NCBI GenBank assembly: GCA_000697355.1
Contig: JNEN01000814.1
Location: 1-64,000, forward strand
Origin: Syncephalastrum monosporum B8922
Lineage: Eukaryota > Mucoromycota > Mucoromycetes > Mucorales > Syncephalastraceae
Length of the DNA stretch: 64,000 bases
Reading direction: 5' to 3'
Each line of letters begins with the position of its first letter. The stretch's first letter is position 1. Under the pieces are notes generated by a model. That model ran no database searches. It saw only the letters and a list, made by a program, of their open reading frames with translations, and was not told where the DNA came from. A program made the position numbers and the translations under genes. Shown in pieces: positions 1 to 9,453 of the stretch.

Positions 1-128
1 GCACAACACGTAACAAGAGACAACGCACCAACAAGCCTATGGGAACGAATCAACGACGGAGCCGACGCCTGCAACACGACGCACATTAGTCAGCTATAAC
101 GGCTATAAAACAGCCTGGAAGGGGGTGA
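1..128 (+). mobile_element. 3' end of an LTR retrotransposon with polypurine tract
   Basis: The purine tract GGAAGGGGGT at 117-126 is identical to the one in front of the chromovirus 3' LTR at 6251-6260. In both places it is preceded by CCT and followed after two bases by TGTG, the expected LTR start. This looks like the plus-strand primer (PPT) of an element that lies mostly outside the window. Frame 1 is open from base 1 to about 99 and could be the tail of its pol gene, but nothing in it is recognisable. Confidence 0.55.
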
Positions 129-450
129 TGTGATCCATCGGTCACAGATTCACGACTTCAAGGAACAAATGGATAAAAACACTATCTCAACATCACCTTC
201 CGCAACACCGCTCGTACCACATCAGATCGTTCTTCATATAAATAGGAGGCCTGTCTCCGAGAATAAAAATCAATCTCAACGTACTTTCTGTTCGTTTGCT
301 ACAAAAACTCAAAACATAACACCATCATCTGTCAGGTCAACCCGGCTTTAGTAAAGCGGTCTATACCCACATCTGTGTCTAATCATTGAAACGGTTGCTC
401 GTCATGAACACCTTTACTCCATCACTGTTATTACAATCACCGCCTAGTAC
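129..450 (+). repeat. LTR-like sequence next to the PPT at 117-126
   Basis: This begins with TGTGATCC right after the polypurine tract and carries a TATA-like CATATAAATAG at about 234. The stretch around 390-440 is a diverged copy of the repeat seen at 625-690 and 1449-1520 (CGGTTGCT...CATG...TCCATC). The 3' edge is not clear, because no second LTR copy of this element is in the window. Confidence 0.45.
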
Positions 451-504
451 AAGTACAACTTGTATGAAGTACAATTCTATTATAATGTCACACTGAACTG
501 GTTC

Positions 505-610
505 TGTGGTAAACCATCACCCGTCGGGTAACTGTGTCTTTGTTGAGAAAGTCTAGATGTGGTAAACCATCACCCGTCGGGTTATCTCGTTACCGTTGAG
601 AAAGTCTAGA
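505..610 (+). repeat. Tandem duplication of a 53-bp LTR head
   Basis: Two adjacent 53-bp units (505-557 and 558-610) both start TGTGGTAAACCATCACCC and both end GAGAAAGTCTAGA, with a variable middle. The start resembles the chromovirus 3' LTR start at 6263 (TGTGGTAAATGTCACC), so these are probably the duplicated first bases of a related LTR. Confidence 0.8.
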
Positions 611-613
611 TTG

Positions 614-1010
614 GCCTCCATACCCAATCGTAGTATCGGTTGCTATCATGCACTTATTTAACTCCTCCATCGCCGGTTCAATTAACTGCATATGAAACCG
701 TAAAGAAGAATCCCATACCGCTTCTCTCATCTAATGGCACAGTTCCATATGCAAGCTGCATCTGTCATTGTATATTTAATCACAGGTACACCGTACCTGA
801 TGAAAATATTTTATTATCTTATCACTGGTTCTCTCTACTCAGCTGGATGAAACATATTAAAATCTATATAAGACGTTAGTTGGATAGACATAGTTATGAC
901 ATCTTTACCTGATACTCAACTTACTCAATATAAGTTCAGTCTCACTCATTCTCTTGTTCTCTTTTGATCTCTCCTTACTGCACATTTTCTCTCTATATCT
1001 CACTAGACTT
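614..1010 (+). repeat. LTR-like direct repeat, copy A
   Basis: Bases from about 625 onward align by eye with 1449-1806 with a few substitutions and small indels. Shared landmarks are ATCGGTTGCTATCATGCACTT, GGCACAGTTCCATATGCAAG, ATATTTTATTATCTTATCAC, a TATA-like box (CTATATAAGA at about 866) and AAGTTCAGTCTCACT near the end. TATA box plus pyrimidine-rich end fits an LTR. No coding content. Confidence 0.7.
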
Positions 1011-1436
1011 GCCTCTATACCCATGAGAAACGTTCTAAACCTATTAATATTAATATCAACATATATAAGTCTATTTCTAAATATAACTATAAATATAAAA
1101 ACATTAATATCTCTTTGTAAGTTGCAAAAAACTTACGAAGTGCTGTTTCCAAAGATAAGTTCTTTGGTTTTTTTGTTACTTTTTAAACAAAAAGTAATGT
1201 GAAAGAAATATGGACTACCAATCGTTAAAATTTTAATTTTATAAGTTGCAACAGGGAATATTTCAAATGTAGATAAAGAAATAAGCAGTTATTTCAATAA
1301 CAACCTTATTTCCAAAATAATTGTTATTTGAAAAATAATTATTATTTTCTTTAAATATTTTAAAAGTTTAGCTAGAATATACAGTATATAGATAATCTTG
1401 AGAAATATTAACAATTAGTTTAAATTATATTCAACA
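1011..1436. other. AT-rich spacer between two LTR-like repeats
   Basis: This is very AT-rich with short homopolymers and no credible reading frame. It lies between the two repeat copies and may be the eroded interior of an element or a nested insertion. Confidence 0.5.
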
Positions 1437-1810
1437 TGAAACGTTGCTCAATCGTTGTATCGGTTGCTATCATGCACTTATTCAACTCCTCCATCGCCGG
1501 TTCAATTACTGCATTTGAAACCGTAAAGAAGTATCCCGTACCGCTACTCTTATCTAATGGCACAGTTCCATATGCAAGCTGCATCTGCCATTGTATATTC
1601 AATCACAGGCACATCGTCCCTGATGAAAATATTTTATTATCTTATCACTGGTTCTCTTTACTCAGCTGGATGAAACATATTGAAGTCTATAAAAGACTTC
1701 CTAATTATTAGATGTAGACAGATCATATCATACTCAACTTTAATATAAGTTCAGTCTCACTTACTCTCTTGTTCCTTTTACCTGTCAATTTCTCTCTACA
1801 TCTCAGGTTC
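1437..1810 (+). repeat. LTR-like direct repeat, copy B
   Basis: This is the second copy of the repeat at 625-1000, with a TATA-like CTATAAAAGA at about 1687. It lacks the TGTGGTAAACC head found in front of copy A, so it is 5'-truncated. Open frames inside it (for example 1436-1711) match frames in copy A only because the DNA is repeated. Confidence 0.7.
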
Positions 1811-1965
1811 TGGTCACTCCGTCCTCCCTCAAATCTGTTATTAGATTATAATCGGATAGAGCATCTAGATCTCTCTCTTTCACTTTTCCTACGAGTAAAG
1901 ACCAGTCTCACGTACTTTCCTGTTACCTGTTACTACACCACACCACCACTTCTATTTTGCCTACA

Positions 1966-2280
1966 TCACAAACTGACTTGGTTGACGGTCCAGATTTTGT
2001 TCTTCTTACTCCACTTTAAGAGCATCTTCCAAGGGCAATCCGTCTTCTTGGTAGCGTTTTGGCGGAGCCGTGTTTGAAAGTTGACATTGTGCAGATCGCG
2101 ATATTTGCCGCCATGAACGCAAATAACCACAATTTTGCGCTCTTTCTCGGTACGAGAACTCGACACAGCAAACTTGAAGCGTGCAACTTGTTCATTAAGC
2201 GCGGCAAGGACGCTCGCAGTATCGACCATAGCATAGGTACTACCCTTGAGTTCTTCTACTCTGCTGATAGGTGCGGTCAT
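1966..2280 (-). pseudogene. FAR1/MULE-type transposase N-terminal fragment
   Basis: This is a 104-residue minus-strand frame. Residues 42-86 have the pattern EKERKIVVICVHGGKYRD...QTRLRQNATKKTDCPWKM, with spaced Cys/His and a basic R-N-TKK-DCP motif. It resembles the FAR1-type DNA-binding region in front of Mutator-like (MULE) transposases. There is no catalytic DDE domain: the frame stops at 1966, within 160 bases of the LTR-like repeat at 1437-1810, so it is a truncated relic. Family recognition is by eye only. Confidence 0.45.
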
Positions 2281-2752
2281 AATAAAAGAGAGTTAAGGAA
2301 GTTGAGACGTCAAGTGGATGAGAGGGGCTAAGACCAAAGTAAAGTCAGAAAGATGTCAGACGCGAGAAAACTATGCTTAACAAGTAACGTACAGTATTCA
2401 ACAATGCAATAGAAAAGCAAAACTGACAAGATAATAAATATTTTTCGTCTCACGTATTTATATTTCTGTCCTCTATAGGACTAAACATATAAAAGGGCAA
2501 TAATGCATGACATACTGTATGTGTCATAGCCAAGAGATCGGAGAGAGATATATATACGGCGCGGTTTCCGTAAAAGGACGACACTTCTTTGGATGATGCC
2601 AAAAGTGGGTTACTGATAGAGACCAAATGGGACTCCACTTTCAACGTCTTTGGAGAATTCACCCCCCCGGGAGTGCACGTGGAGTAATGGTGTAGTCAGT
2701 ATAGAGAGAGGAAGATAAAGTAACACGAGAAAGCTGCTTTTCAAATCGACCC
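2281..2752. other. No gene seen; junction upstream of the chromovirus
   Basis: Only short overlapping frames occur here and none is recognisable. A 5' LTR, primer-binding site and gag should lie in this position for the retroelement that follows, but I see none, so the element is 5'-truncated or rearranged. Confidence 0.5.
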
Positions 2753-3391
2753 TTGTTTGGTAAAAAAGACGCGCGGGGGGGTGAGCGCAAGCGACGCGGG
2801 GGGGGGGGGAGCGTATCAATTACCATTATTATTATTCGCGCAGCCAAAGATAATGCATCTAACGATTCTTCTATCTATGTACCTATCACTGTACAGGATG
2901 AACGGATTCTTGCACTCTTGGATACAGGTGCAAACAAATCCCACATAGATAGAAAGTTTGCCAACAATAATAAATTACATATTACGGCAGTACATCATGG
3001 TCGCATTATGTTAGCGAATAATACTTCTACAAGAAGAATAGGACAAGTTCAAGATTTGTCTTTTGAATACAATCAAAAATTTTATAAGCACACCTTTGAA
3101 GTCATGGAACTTTCTGATAATGTATCAATGAGCATAGGCACCGATCTTCTCTCGCAATTAGGCATCGGTATCACAGGTCTAGCAACATCTTGGTCAGGTG
3201 ATAATCCCAATGTATACAAAGATGCCATTGATGACAGAGTACCTGAGCCAAATAACTCACCTGTAGGCACACAAGAAGAGCAAAATTATTTTCATGAGGC
3301 AAATCAAACCACTGATTATAGAAAATTCAAAGATACCAAAGACATCTTTCTGCACAGTTCCGGAATCTATCATTCGTATCGATACACCTAA
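2753..3391 (+). pseudogene. Retroelement protease segment (frame 2)
   Basis: The aspartic protease region holds the active-site LLDTGAN at about residues 56-62, followed by the flap region and the C-terminal IGTDLLSQLGI that supplies the usual hydrophobic-Gly segment. The first 30 residues are read through a G-rich tract and are probably not the native N-terminus. The frame runs out at 3391, and the RT continues in another frame that overlaps from 3294, so a +1 shift or an old indel lies near 3340-3370. Retroelements can use programmed frameshifting between gag and pol, but a break between protease and RT is more likely damage. Confidence 0.85.
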
Positions 3392-4060
3392 AGACGCTGC
3401 ACCTATTTTTCGCAAGCAATATCCTATACCAGTCAACTTAGAACCAGCCGTTCAGGAAACTATTGACACGTGGCTTCAAGATGGCACAATTGAGCCAGCG
3501 CCCGTAAATACAGAATGGAATAGCCCTATTACCTTGGCACCCAAGAAGGATGCTTATGGAAATTATACAGGCAAGAGACCTTGCCTTGATCCCAGACACA
3601 TTAATAAGTTATTGCAAGATGATCGCTTCCCTCTTCCATTGATACGCGATTTATTCCATCTTTTGCAAGGAGCGTCAGTATTTACTACTCTGGATCTAAA
3701 GAGCGCATTTCATCGATTCGAAATTTTTCCTGAGCACAGGTCCAAGACCATGTTCACATTCAAAGGACGACAGTACATGTTCAGAGGCTGCCCATTCGGA
3801 CTTAAGCCCATATCTTCCAAATTTCAACGTGTCATGAATATTATTTTTCATGGTATGCCCTTTGTACTTTGCTTCGTTGATGACGTTCTTATTTTTTCCA
3901 ACAACTTTAAAGAACACATCAACCATGTGCAACAAGCAATTGCAAAACTCACAGCAGCAAATCTTATTCTCAATCCGGACAAATGTCATTTTGCTCAATC
4001 TTCAGTTTACCTTCTCGGTTTTCGCGTGTCCTCCCGTGGAGGCGTGGAGTCTCCTTGGAC
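3294..4060 (+). pseudogene. Retroelement reverse transcriptase segment (frame 3)
   Basis: Canonical Ty3/Gypsy RT blocks are visible: a connector with PIPVNLEPAV, WNSPI-LAPKKD, FTTLDLKSAFH, FTFKGRQYMFRGCPFGLKP and the catalytic box FVDDVLIFS. The catalytic box is FVDD instead of the usual YVDD or YIDD; the first residue is tolerated in some elements. The homologous frame stops being RT-like near 4040-4060, where the downstream frame (frame 2) takes over, so a second shift that compensates the first occurs there. Confidence 0.88.
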
Positions 4061-6148
4061 CAAAGAAAAGTATCCAACGTTCAAGACTGGCCACAACCGA
4101 AAACAGGTAAAGACATACAACGTTTCCTCGGCGTTATCAATTATTTTCGGGAACACATTCCAAACGTTTCCACGCTCACAGCTCCCCTCGACGAGCTACG
4201 CTTACAAAATCAATTGCACGACGTCTGGACGGGTCAGCACACGAAAGCCTTCCACGCTCTCAAACAAGTTCTCTTGAAAGTACCCATACTCAGATATCCT
4301 GACCTTAACGAACCTTTTAGTGTCGCCACGGACGCTTCCAACACGGGTATAGGTGCAGTTCTTTATCAAGTGATCAACGGTGAGACACGTCACATCGCTT
4401 TCATGGCACGCGCTTTATCAAAGTCAGAACGCAATTACTCTACTACAAAACGCGAGCGACTTGCTGTCACATTCGCCCTCCATAAATTCCACAAGTACCT
4501 GTGGGGTAATAAATTTACGTTGTACACAGACCATCGTGCACTCACGTATTTGCACACACAAAGAGTAGCCAATGCTATGATGATTACTTGGCTTGACACG
4601 ATCCTCGAATATGATTTCGATATCGTACATTTACCTGGTCTCGACAATATATTACCTGATCAGCTCTCACGCCTTTTCCCTACGGAAAAAGAGCTGGAAG
4701 GGGGTGATGACTCCGTCAAACCAAAATTTATGCATGTCACAAACAAAAGTGCTGTCACACACACACAAGAACCTGACACGGAGAACATGATTACGCCTCC
4801 GGAAGAAGAACGAAAAGATCTTCTACTTAAAGCACATGCATTTGGACACTTTGGTGCTGAAGCAGTTACCAAGGCCCTACAAAGCGACGGTATACATTGG
4901 CCAGCAATGCAAGCAGACGCAGTAGAAATTATTAAGCAATGTCACGAGTGCCAGAAATTTAACATTGTCAAAAAGGGTTACCATCCGATACGCCCCATCA
5001 GTGCATACCTACCATGCGATCACTGGGCTATAGATCTAGCAGGACCCTTCAAAACGACATTTATGGGTAATAATTATTTATTAGTCTTAATCGATGTATG
5101 CACACGATTTTGCATTCTCAGACCAATCTCGGACAAGCAATCAGATACGATTGTCAAAACGCTAGTACAAACATTTTGTGATTTTGGATTCCCAAGATAT
5201 CTACAGAGCGACAACGGAACAGAGTTTGTCAATTCACTTGCAAAGAAGTTAGCCGAAGCAACGGGCTTTGAGCATAGACTAGTCACACCATATCACCCGC
5301 GTGCGAATGGAGTAGCGGAGCGATGGGTGCAATCTGCAGTCAGAACGCTGGAGAAGTGTATCAGAGGTGCCGTTAAGGATTGGGACATTTTTGTACCAGC
5401 AGTGCAACTGTCGTTAAATGCCAAGGTGTCAAAGAGACACGAAACAGCGCCATATACGCTCATGTTTGCACAAAAACTTAACGGATTTGAGGACTATAGC
5501 AATCATACGGGAATGATGCCATTAAGCCAAAAAGGATTGGAACAAAGAATTAAGAATATGGAAGAAGTAGTATTCCCTGCGATTAGCGAAAGGACTCAAG
5601 CTCTTTTGAATGCACAGAAGCAGAATTTTGACAAGAAGCACCACATCATTGATATACCTGTGGACAGTCAAGTAATGATTAAATTACAGCAACACGGTAA
5701 ATTAGATCCTATCTATGAAGGACCTTATACTGTAACACGCAATACAAGAGGTGGATCTTACTCTCTTCAAGATGAAAAGGGTGACACGCTACCTAGAGAC
5801 TACCCACCTTCTGCATTAAAATTAATTTCTCAAGATGAGATTATACCCAAGGATGAACTGTACGAAGTGGATAGCATTCTAGCTCATAGGGAAAAAGGCC
5901 CTGGTAGATATGAATATAAAGTCAGATGGAAAGGTTATACACCTAAAGATGACACATGGGAACCAGCTTCTAGTTTTACTCAACGAAGCACAATTAAAAA
6001 CTACTGGAAACGTTCAGGTCACGAAGATCCCAGTAACAATGAACAAACGTCTAAAACAGCCGTCAAGACAACTACTAGCATGAATAATAACAAAGGCAAA
6101 GATAACCTTAAGAGCAATAAGCAACAGACTAACCCCACAAAAAGATAA
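4040..6148 (+). pseudogene. Retroelement RNase H, integrase and chromodomain (frame 2)
   Basis: The end of RT and RNase H are recognised by DWPQPKTGKDIQRFLG, FSVATDASNTGIGAVLYQ and TDHRALTYL. The integrase zinc finger is H-x3-H...C-x2-C (HAFGHF ... CHEC) at about 4830-4960. The DDE core is AIDLAGP, then LQSDNGTEF, then NGVAERWV, so all three acidic residues are present. The last ~110 residues contain a chromodomain (YEVDSILAHRE, YKVRWKGYTPKDDTWEP), expected to direct integration to heterochromatin. No internal stop occurs in this 2.1-kb part, which suggests a fairly recent copy. Confidence 0.92.
4694..4709 (+). other. Internal PPT-like tract inside pol
   Basis: The 16 bases CTGGAAGGGGGTGATG are identical to 115-130, the PPT/LTR junction of the element at the left edge, and contain the same GGAAGGGGGT core as the 3' PPT at 6251. 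The tract lies in frame between RNase H and integrase (coding for an ELEGGDD stretch). A second PPT in pol is known from some retroelements (central PPT); function here is inferred only from identity. Confidence 0.5.
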
Positions 6149-6250
6149 AATGTTGCACAAGATCTACCTATGAGAAAGTCTCAACGTATATCACAACGTA
6201 GCAAAAAAAAATAATTATTACAGGTACAGCTAAAAGATAGTTCGCAACCT

Positions 6251-6260
6251 GGAAGGGGGT
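6251..6260 (+). other. 3' polypurine tract of the chromovirus
   Basis: GGAAGGGGGT lies two bases upstream of the TGTGGTAAA start of the 3' LTR, about 100 bases after the pol stop codon. It is the expected primer site for plus-strand DNA synthesis. Confidence 0.75.
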
Positions 6261-6262
6261 AC

Positions 6263-6760
6263 TGTGGTAAATGTCACCACTTAGTCTTAGAACGGTTACT
6301 CTCAATCTATACTGCCTAATAATAATACCGAGACATATTGTCCAGAACAAAGTGACAAAGAATTGCCGAGACAAGAATGTCTGAGATATCCGCTATTAGC
6401 CTAGTGCCCACACTAAGTGATGCCGGGACTTGTTATGATATTAGCACCTGAGCTGAGTACCTGAATTAGTAGGTCTCACTGGCTTGGCAATGACGATATG
6501 ATCTGACACGTTCATAACATTGGTGCTCATTATGAGACATGGTAAAAGGACCATGGCCTGGCTCAGTCCAGAAATATCCGCATTACGCACTTAATAACCG
6601 ATTGGTTCGTACAAGACCGAACATCGGATAACGGCATCTGAATATAATATCCAAGAAGTGTATATAAAGGGTAGAAGATAGAACCCAAGTAGCATTAGTT
6701 CAGAACACAAGTTCAACTACCTTTATAAACAACCTACACACATTCTCACAGACTTACCAC
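6263..6760 (+). repeat. 3' LTR of the chromovirus
   Basis: It starts TGTGGTAAATGTCACC directly after the PPT. A TATA-like box (GTATATAAAGG, about 6659) is followed by a pyrimidine-rich stretch, as expected for U3-R-U5. The 3' boundary is estimated at 6740-6760 (ACACA/CACA endings) because no 5' LTR is available for comparison. Confidence 0.65.
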
Positions 6761-6772
6761 TGTTACCTTTCT

Positions 6773-7261
6773 TTATTTTTCTCTCTTCATTTCTTCTATC
6801 TCACCTACCCTATATCTCAGTGGACCATTTGGCCAAGAAGTATCCCTCTGAGAGATGCCACGTAGCTTTATGGGCCAATGGACTGAAAGGTTGTTGGTCT
6901 GAATAGGCTGGCGATCTAGGTCCGCAAAGCCGTTGCCCATGTAAGCGCCCGATTCCTGATCGCGATATATTCCGCAATCCATTACGCGACCGTACGGGGC
7001 TCGGCTAAACTGAAGACAACGCAAGAGTTCTTCATCGGTCTCCGTGCACGGCAACTGGGAAAGTCGTACTTTCACGATCTGCGCTGTCTGATGAAGCGAG
7101 CGGGCGGAAATGATGCGGGTGCCATCCGTGAAGGTGAGGCCGAAATCAAGAGCGTTGTCTATTTCTGCGTGAATCAGGAACAGCTCCAAGACCACGCAAG
7201 GTCCCTCGCGATGAGTGAGGACCATTCGATTCGTAGGATACTGTCGAACGAGGAGGGACAT
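6773..7261 (-). pseudogene. LINE ORF1-like (RRM-type gag) fragment
   Basis: This is a 162-residue frame preceded by an in-frame stop. The middle (KVRLSQLPCTETDEELL...FSRAPYGRVMDCGIYRD...MGNGFADLDRQ) looks like the RNA-recognition-motif region of ORF1 proteins of non-LTR retrotransposons common in Mucoromycota. The CCHC zinc knuckles that normally follow are absent, because the frame ends 10-20 bases from the right end of the chromovirus LTR. Truncation by the LTR element is likely. Confidence 0.5.
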
Positions 7262-7679
7262 GACCTAAGCCAGAGGTTCTCGGCGACTGCTCACATCAAA
7301 ATACACGCTAGGCAAGGCGGAGCTGGGCGATCCACTAGGGTATCATGCCCAACTTTGTGGGGCTCAGTTGGATCTGGCACAACAGGACGAGAGGCCTGGT
7401 GCATCAAAGAGTCCCGATGTTTTTGGACTACCCTCGAATATAACATTCTGGGGGTAGTGCTCGCTGAGGGATGGGGGGCAGATTTAGTGCCTGAGCCAGG
7501 ATCAGGCGGGTTTGGTTGAATAGCGAAAGAAGCCATGTCTGACTTCACCTTTTTCTCTGGGTAATTACCCACCATTTTACTCCGAACCCACCTGCGTGCC
7601 TTGGAGGTGTAACGATATAAGCGATAAGTCATATTTTTGGACAAAGTGCTACGCATTACCGGACTAAATTCTATCATGG

Positions 7680-8803
7680 ACTTGACCATGAAGACTTCAG
7701 GGCATTCAAGGAATATCTTAAGTTGCAGTTCTTCCTTGGTACATCACTGATGACAAACGCAAGAATCAGATCTTGCGTGCACAACTATGCTCTTCCGCGA
7801 AAACAATCTACGATCAGCAATTACTAGAATAGCGAGTGACCAAACCGACAAGACTCCCTTAACGAAATCGTAGAACGTCTGAAGAGCGAGTTTGTTACAG
7901 AAGATGTTCCCTTACGTCTTAGAAGAGACTATGAAGCAGGGCAGACTTGAGAGCCCTACAAGCTTTTACCGACTCCTGAAGATTGCCGCCGAGCATGCCG
8001 AGCTCGGGGACCAAGGTGGGTTGATCCAGTCGAAGTTCTAAGTCTAGGCTTCAGGACAGAATCCGCCGCCACTGTCTGGCCTTGAATGCTCTTATTCGAC
8101 GAGCAATTGCGCTACGCGCAAGGATCCTGGGATGCGCATGTCCGTCTGCCCGATCCGTTGTACCAGACGTGTCCTACAAGACCTTCGCTGGCGAAGACAC
8201 CGGTCAAGATAAAGGTTGTTCCATACCGACCTACCATGGACGTATACGCGGATGAATATAGCAGCATTGAGAAGCATAACTGCAAACGCATCAGTGACAA
8301 CGAACCTCGATATATGATGGAGGCCTTACAAGACGGCTTATCGTGGGCCGACGCTATTCGCCATGCCGCACGCCGTGCTGCTGAGGAGCCCTTTTAAAAC
8401 ACATACCATAAATGTTAGCCCCAGCCGGAGCCTCGTCCACAAGGACAGTACGCAGAGCAAACACAGGCAAGACAACTGCCCCCTCGCCAGCAGCAACGAC
8501 AAACCTACTGCAGCTATGGGAACAGACAATCGTTCCGCTCGCTTATAGTACGCCGCAATCAGTCCCAGCATGCGACAGGTGCTAGTGCCGAGTCTTTAGC
8601 TGGTAGACAGCAAGGGGATCCCTCGCATCGCTACAACGAGCAGCAGCCTACGCAACAAAGAGACAGCCAAAATACCATGCCTTTAAAGACGATGCAAAAG
8701 ACGGAAATCGAGTCCTTTCCAAGCATGGAGACAAACGAATGGTCCGCTCAACATCCTATCGGATACGAGCATAGCCGCAGCCAACAATTGCTGGCACCAT
8801 GAC
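7680..8803 (+). pseudogene. Decayed gag-like gene, several frames
   Basis: Protein-like segments occur in successive frames: DDKRKNQILRAQLCSSAKT near 7750-7815, NEIVERLKSEFVTEDV near 7860-7910, LESPTSFYRLLKIAAEHAEL near 7950-8010, an ATG frame 8086-8397, then a Gln-rich frame to 8803 that is in phase with 8086-8397 but separated by TAA (8395-8397) and TAG (8416-8418). The helical 'KNQILRAQLCSSA' pattern resembles retrotransposon gag proteins. No single frame is intact, so I call it a relic; an intron explanation for the two stops did not keep the frame. Confidence 0.35.
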
Positions 8804-9453
8804 TCGTTTCAACACGAGCAAAATGAACAAATGGGACCACTTCCCTGATGATATGCCTGTCCGACACCCACAGCGCCGTTGGAACAATTGGCAGAAGATT
8901 CTGGCGGAGAAGCAATGTGGGTTGACTTGGATTTGAGGTTCCTGAGCACCGAGTTTGATAGGTCGGTGTTGTTTACGTGTGAGCACCAGTCAAACCACAG
9001 AGATGTGTTTGACGCGTTCGAGATAGGTAAGAAGAAAAAACTTAAAAGATCAGAGGAATTGTGCGTCTTTTGTTAAAAGAAAAATGTCAGGAGGAAATAT
9101 GCGTCTCTTGAGAATAAACTTGTCGATGGAGAAGGCTGTTCCAATGGAGATAAGAGGATATGAGTTGAGCTGCTGAAATGATATCGATATATTGAATAAA
9201 TTATACAAAAAAAAGAAACTGGGGTATTTATACTATTTTTGAGGGGTTTCTACTGACGTTATGCATACCTGCGAAACAGGGTGGTGTTCCCCCTCGGATA
9301 GTTGCGATGTGAAGAGTCTCTTCTGCTGCAGCAGTATCCGCATTACTTGAAATTAAGCGTTTATTCCCCCAAGATGTAGTTGCAACTGAACTAAATGAAG
9401 TGCACAATATTCACACTGACCATAATATGACGTGATTTATTATTACTCTTCAA
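8804..9453. other. No gene seen
   Basis: Intergenic sequence downstream of the minus-strand FAAP100-like gene. It contains short frames only (for example 8879-9076, plus) without recognisable motifs. Confidence 0.5.

Larger units (their letters stand above)
2753..6760 (+). mobile_element. Ty3/Gypsy chromovirus, 5'-truncated and frameshifted
   Basis: The order is protease, reverse transcriptase, RNase H, integrase (zinc-binding HHCC and DDE core), C-terminal chromodomain, then PPT and 3' LTR. This order and the chromodomain define the chromovirus branch of Metaviridae-type (Ty3/Gypsy) elements. There is no capsid/nucleocapsid gag and no 5' LTR. The pol reading frame shifts twice: protease in frame 2, RT in frame 3, then RNase H onward back in frame 2, so this copy is not autonomous. 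No target-site duplication could be identified because the 5' end is missing. Confidence 0.9.

Noticed and set aside
625..1711. Small secreted-looking ORFs at 640-879 and 1436-1711
   Set aside because: They are reading frames inside LTR-like direct repeats with TATA boxes; differing frames are not conserved.
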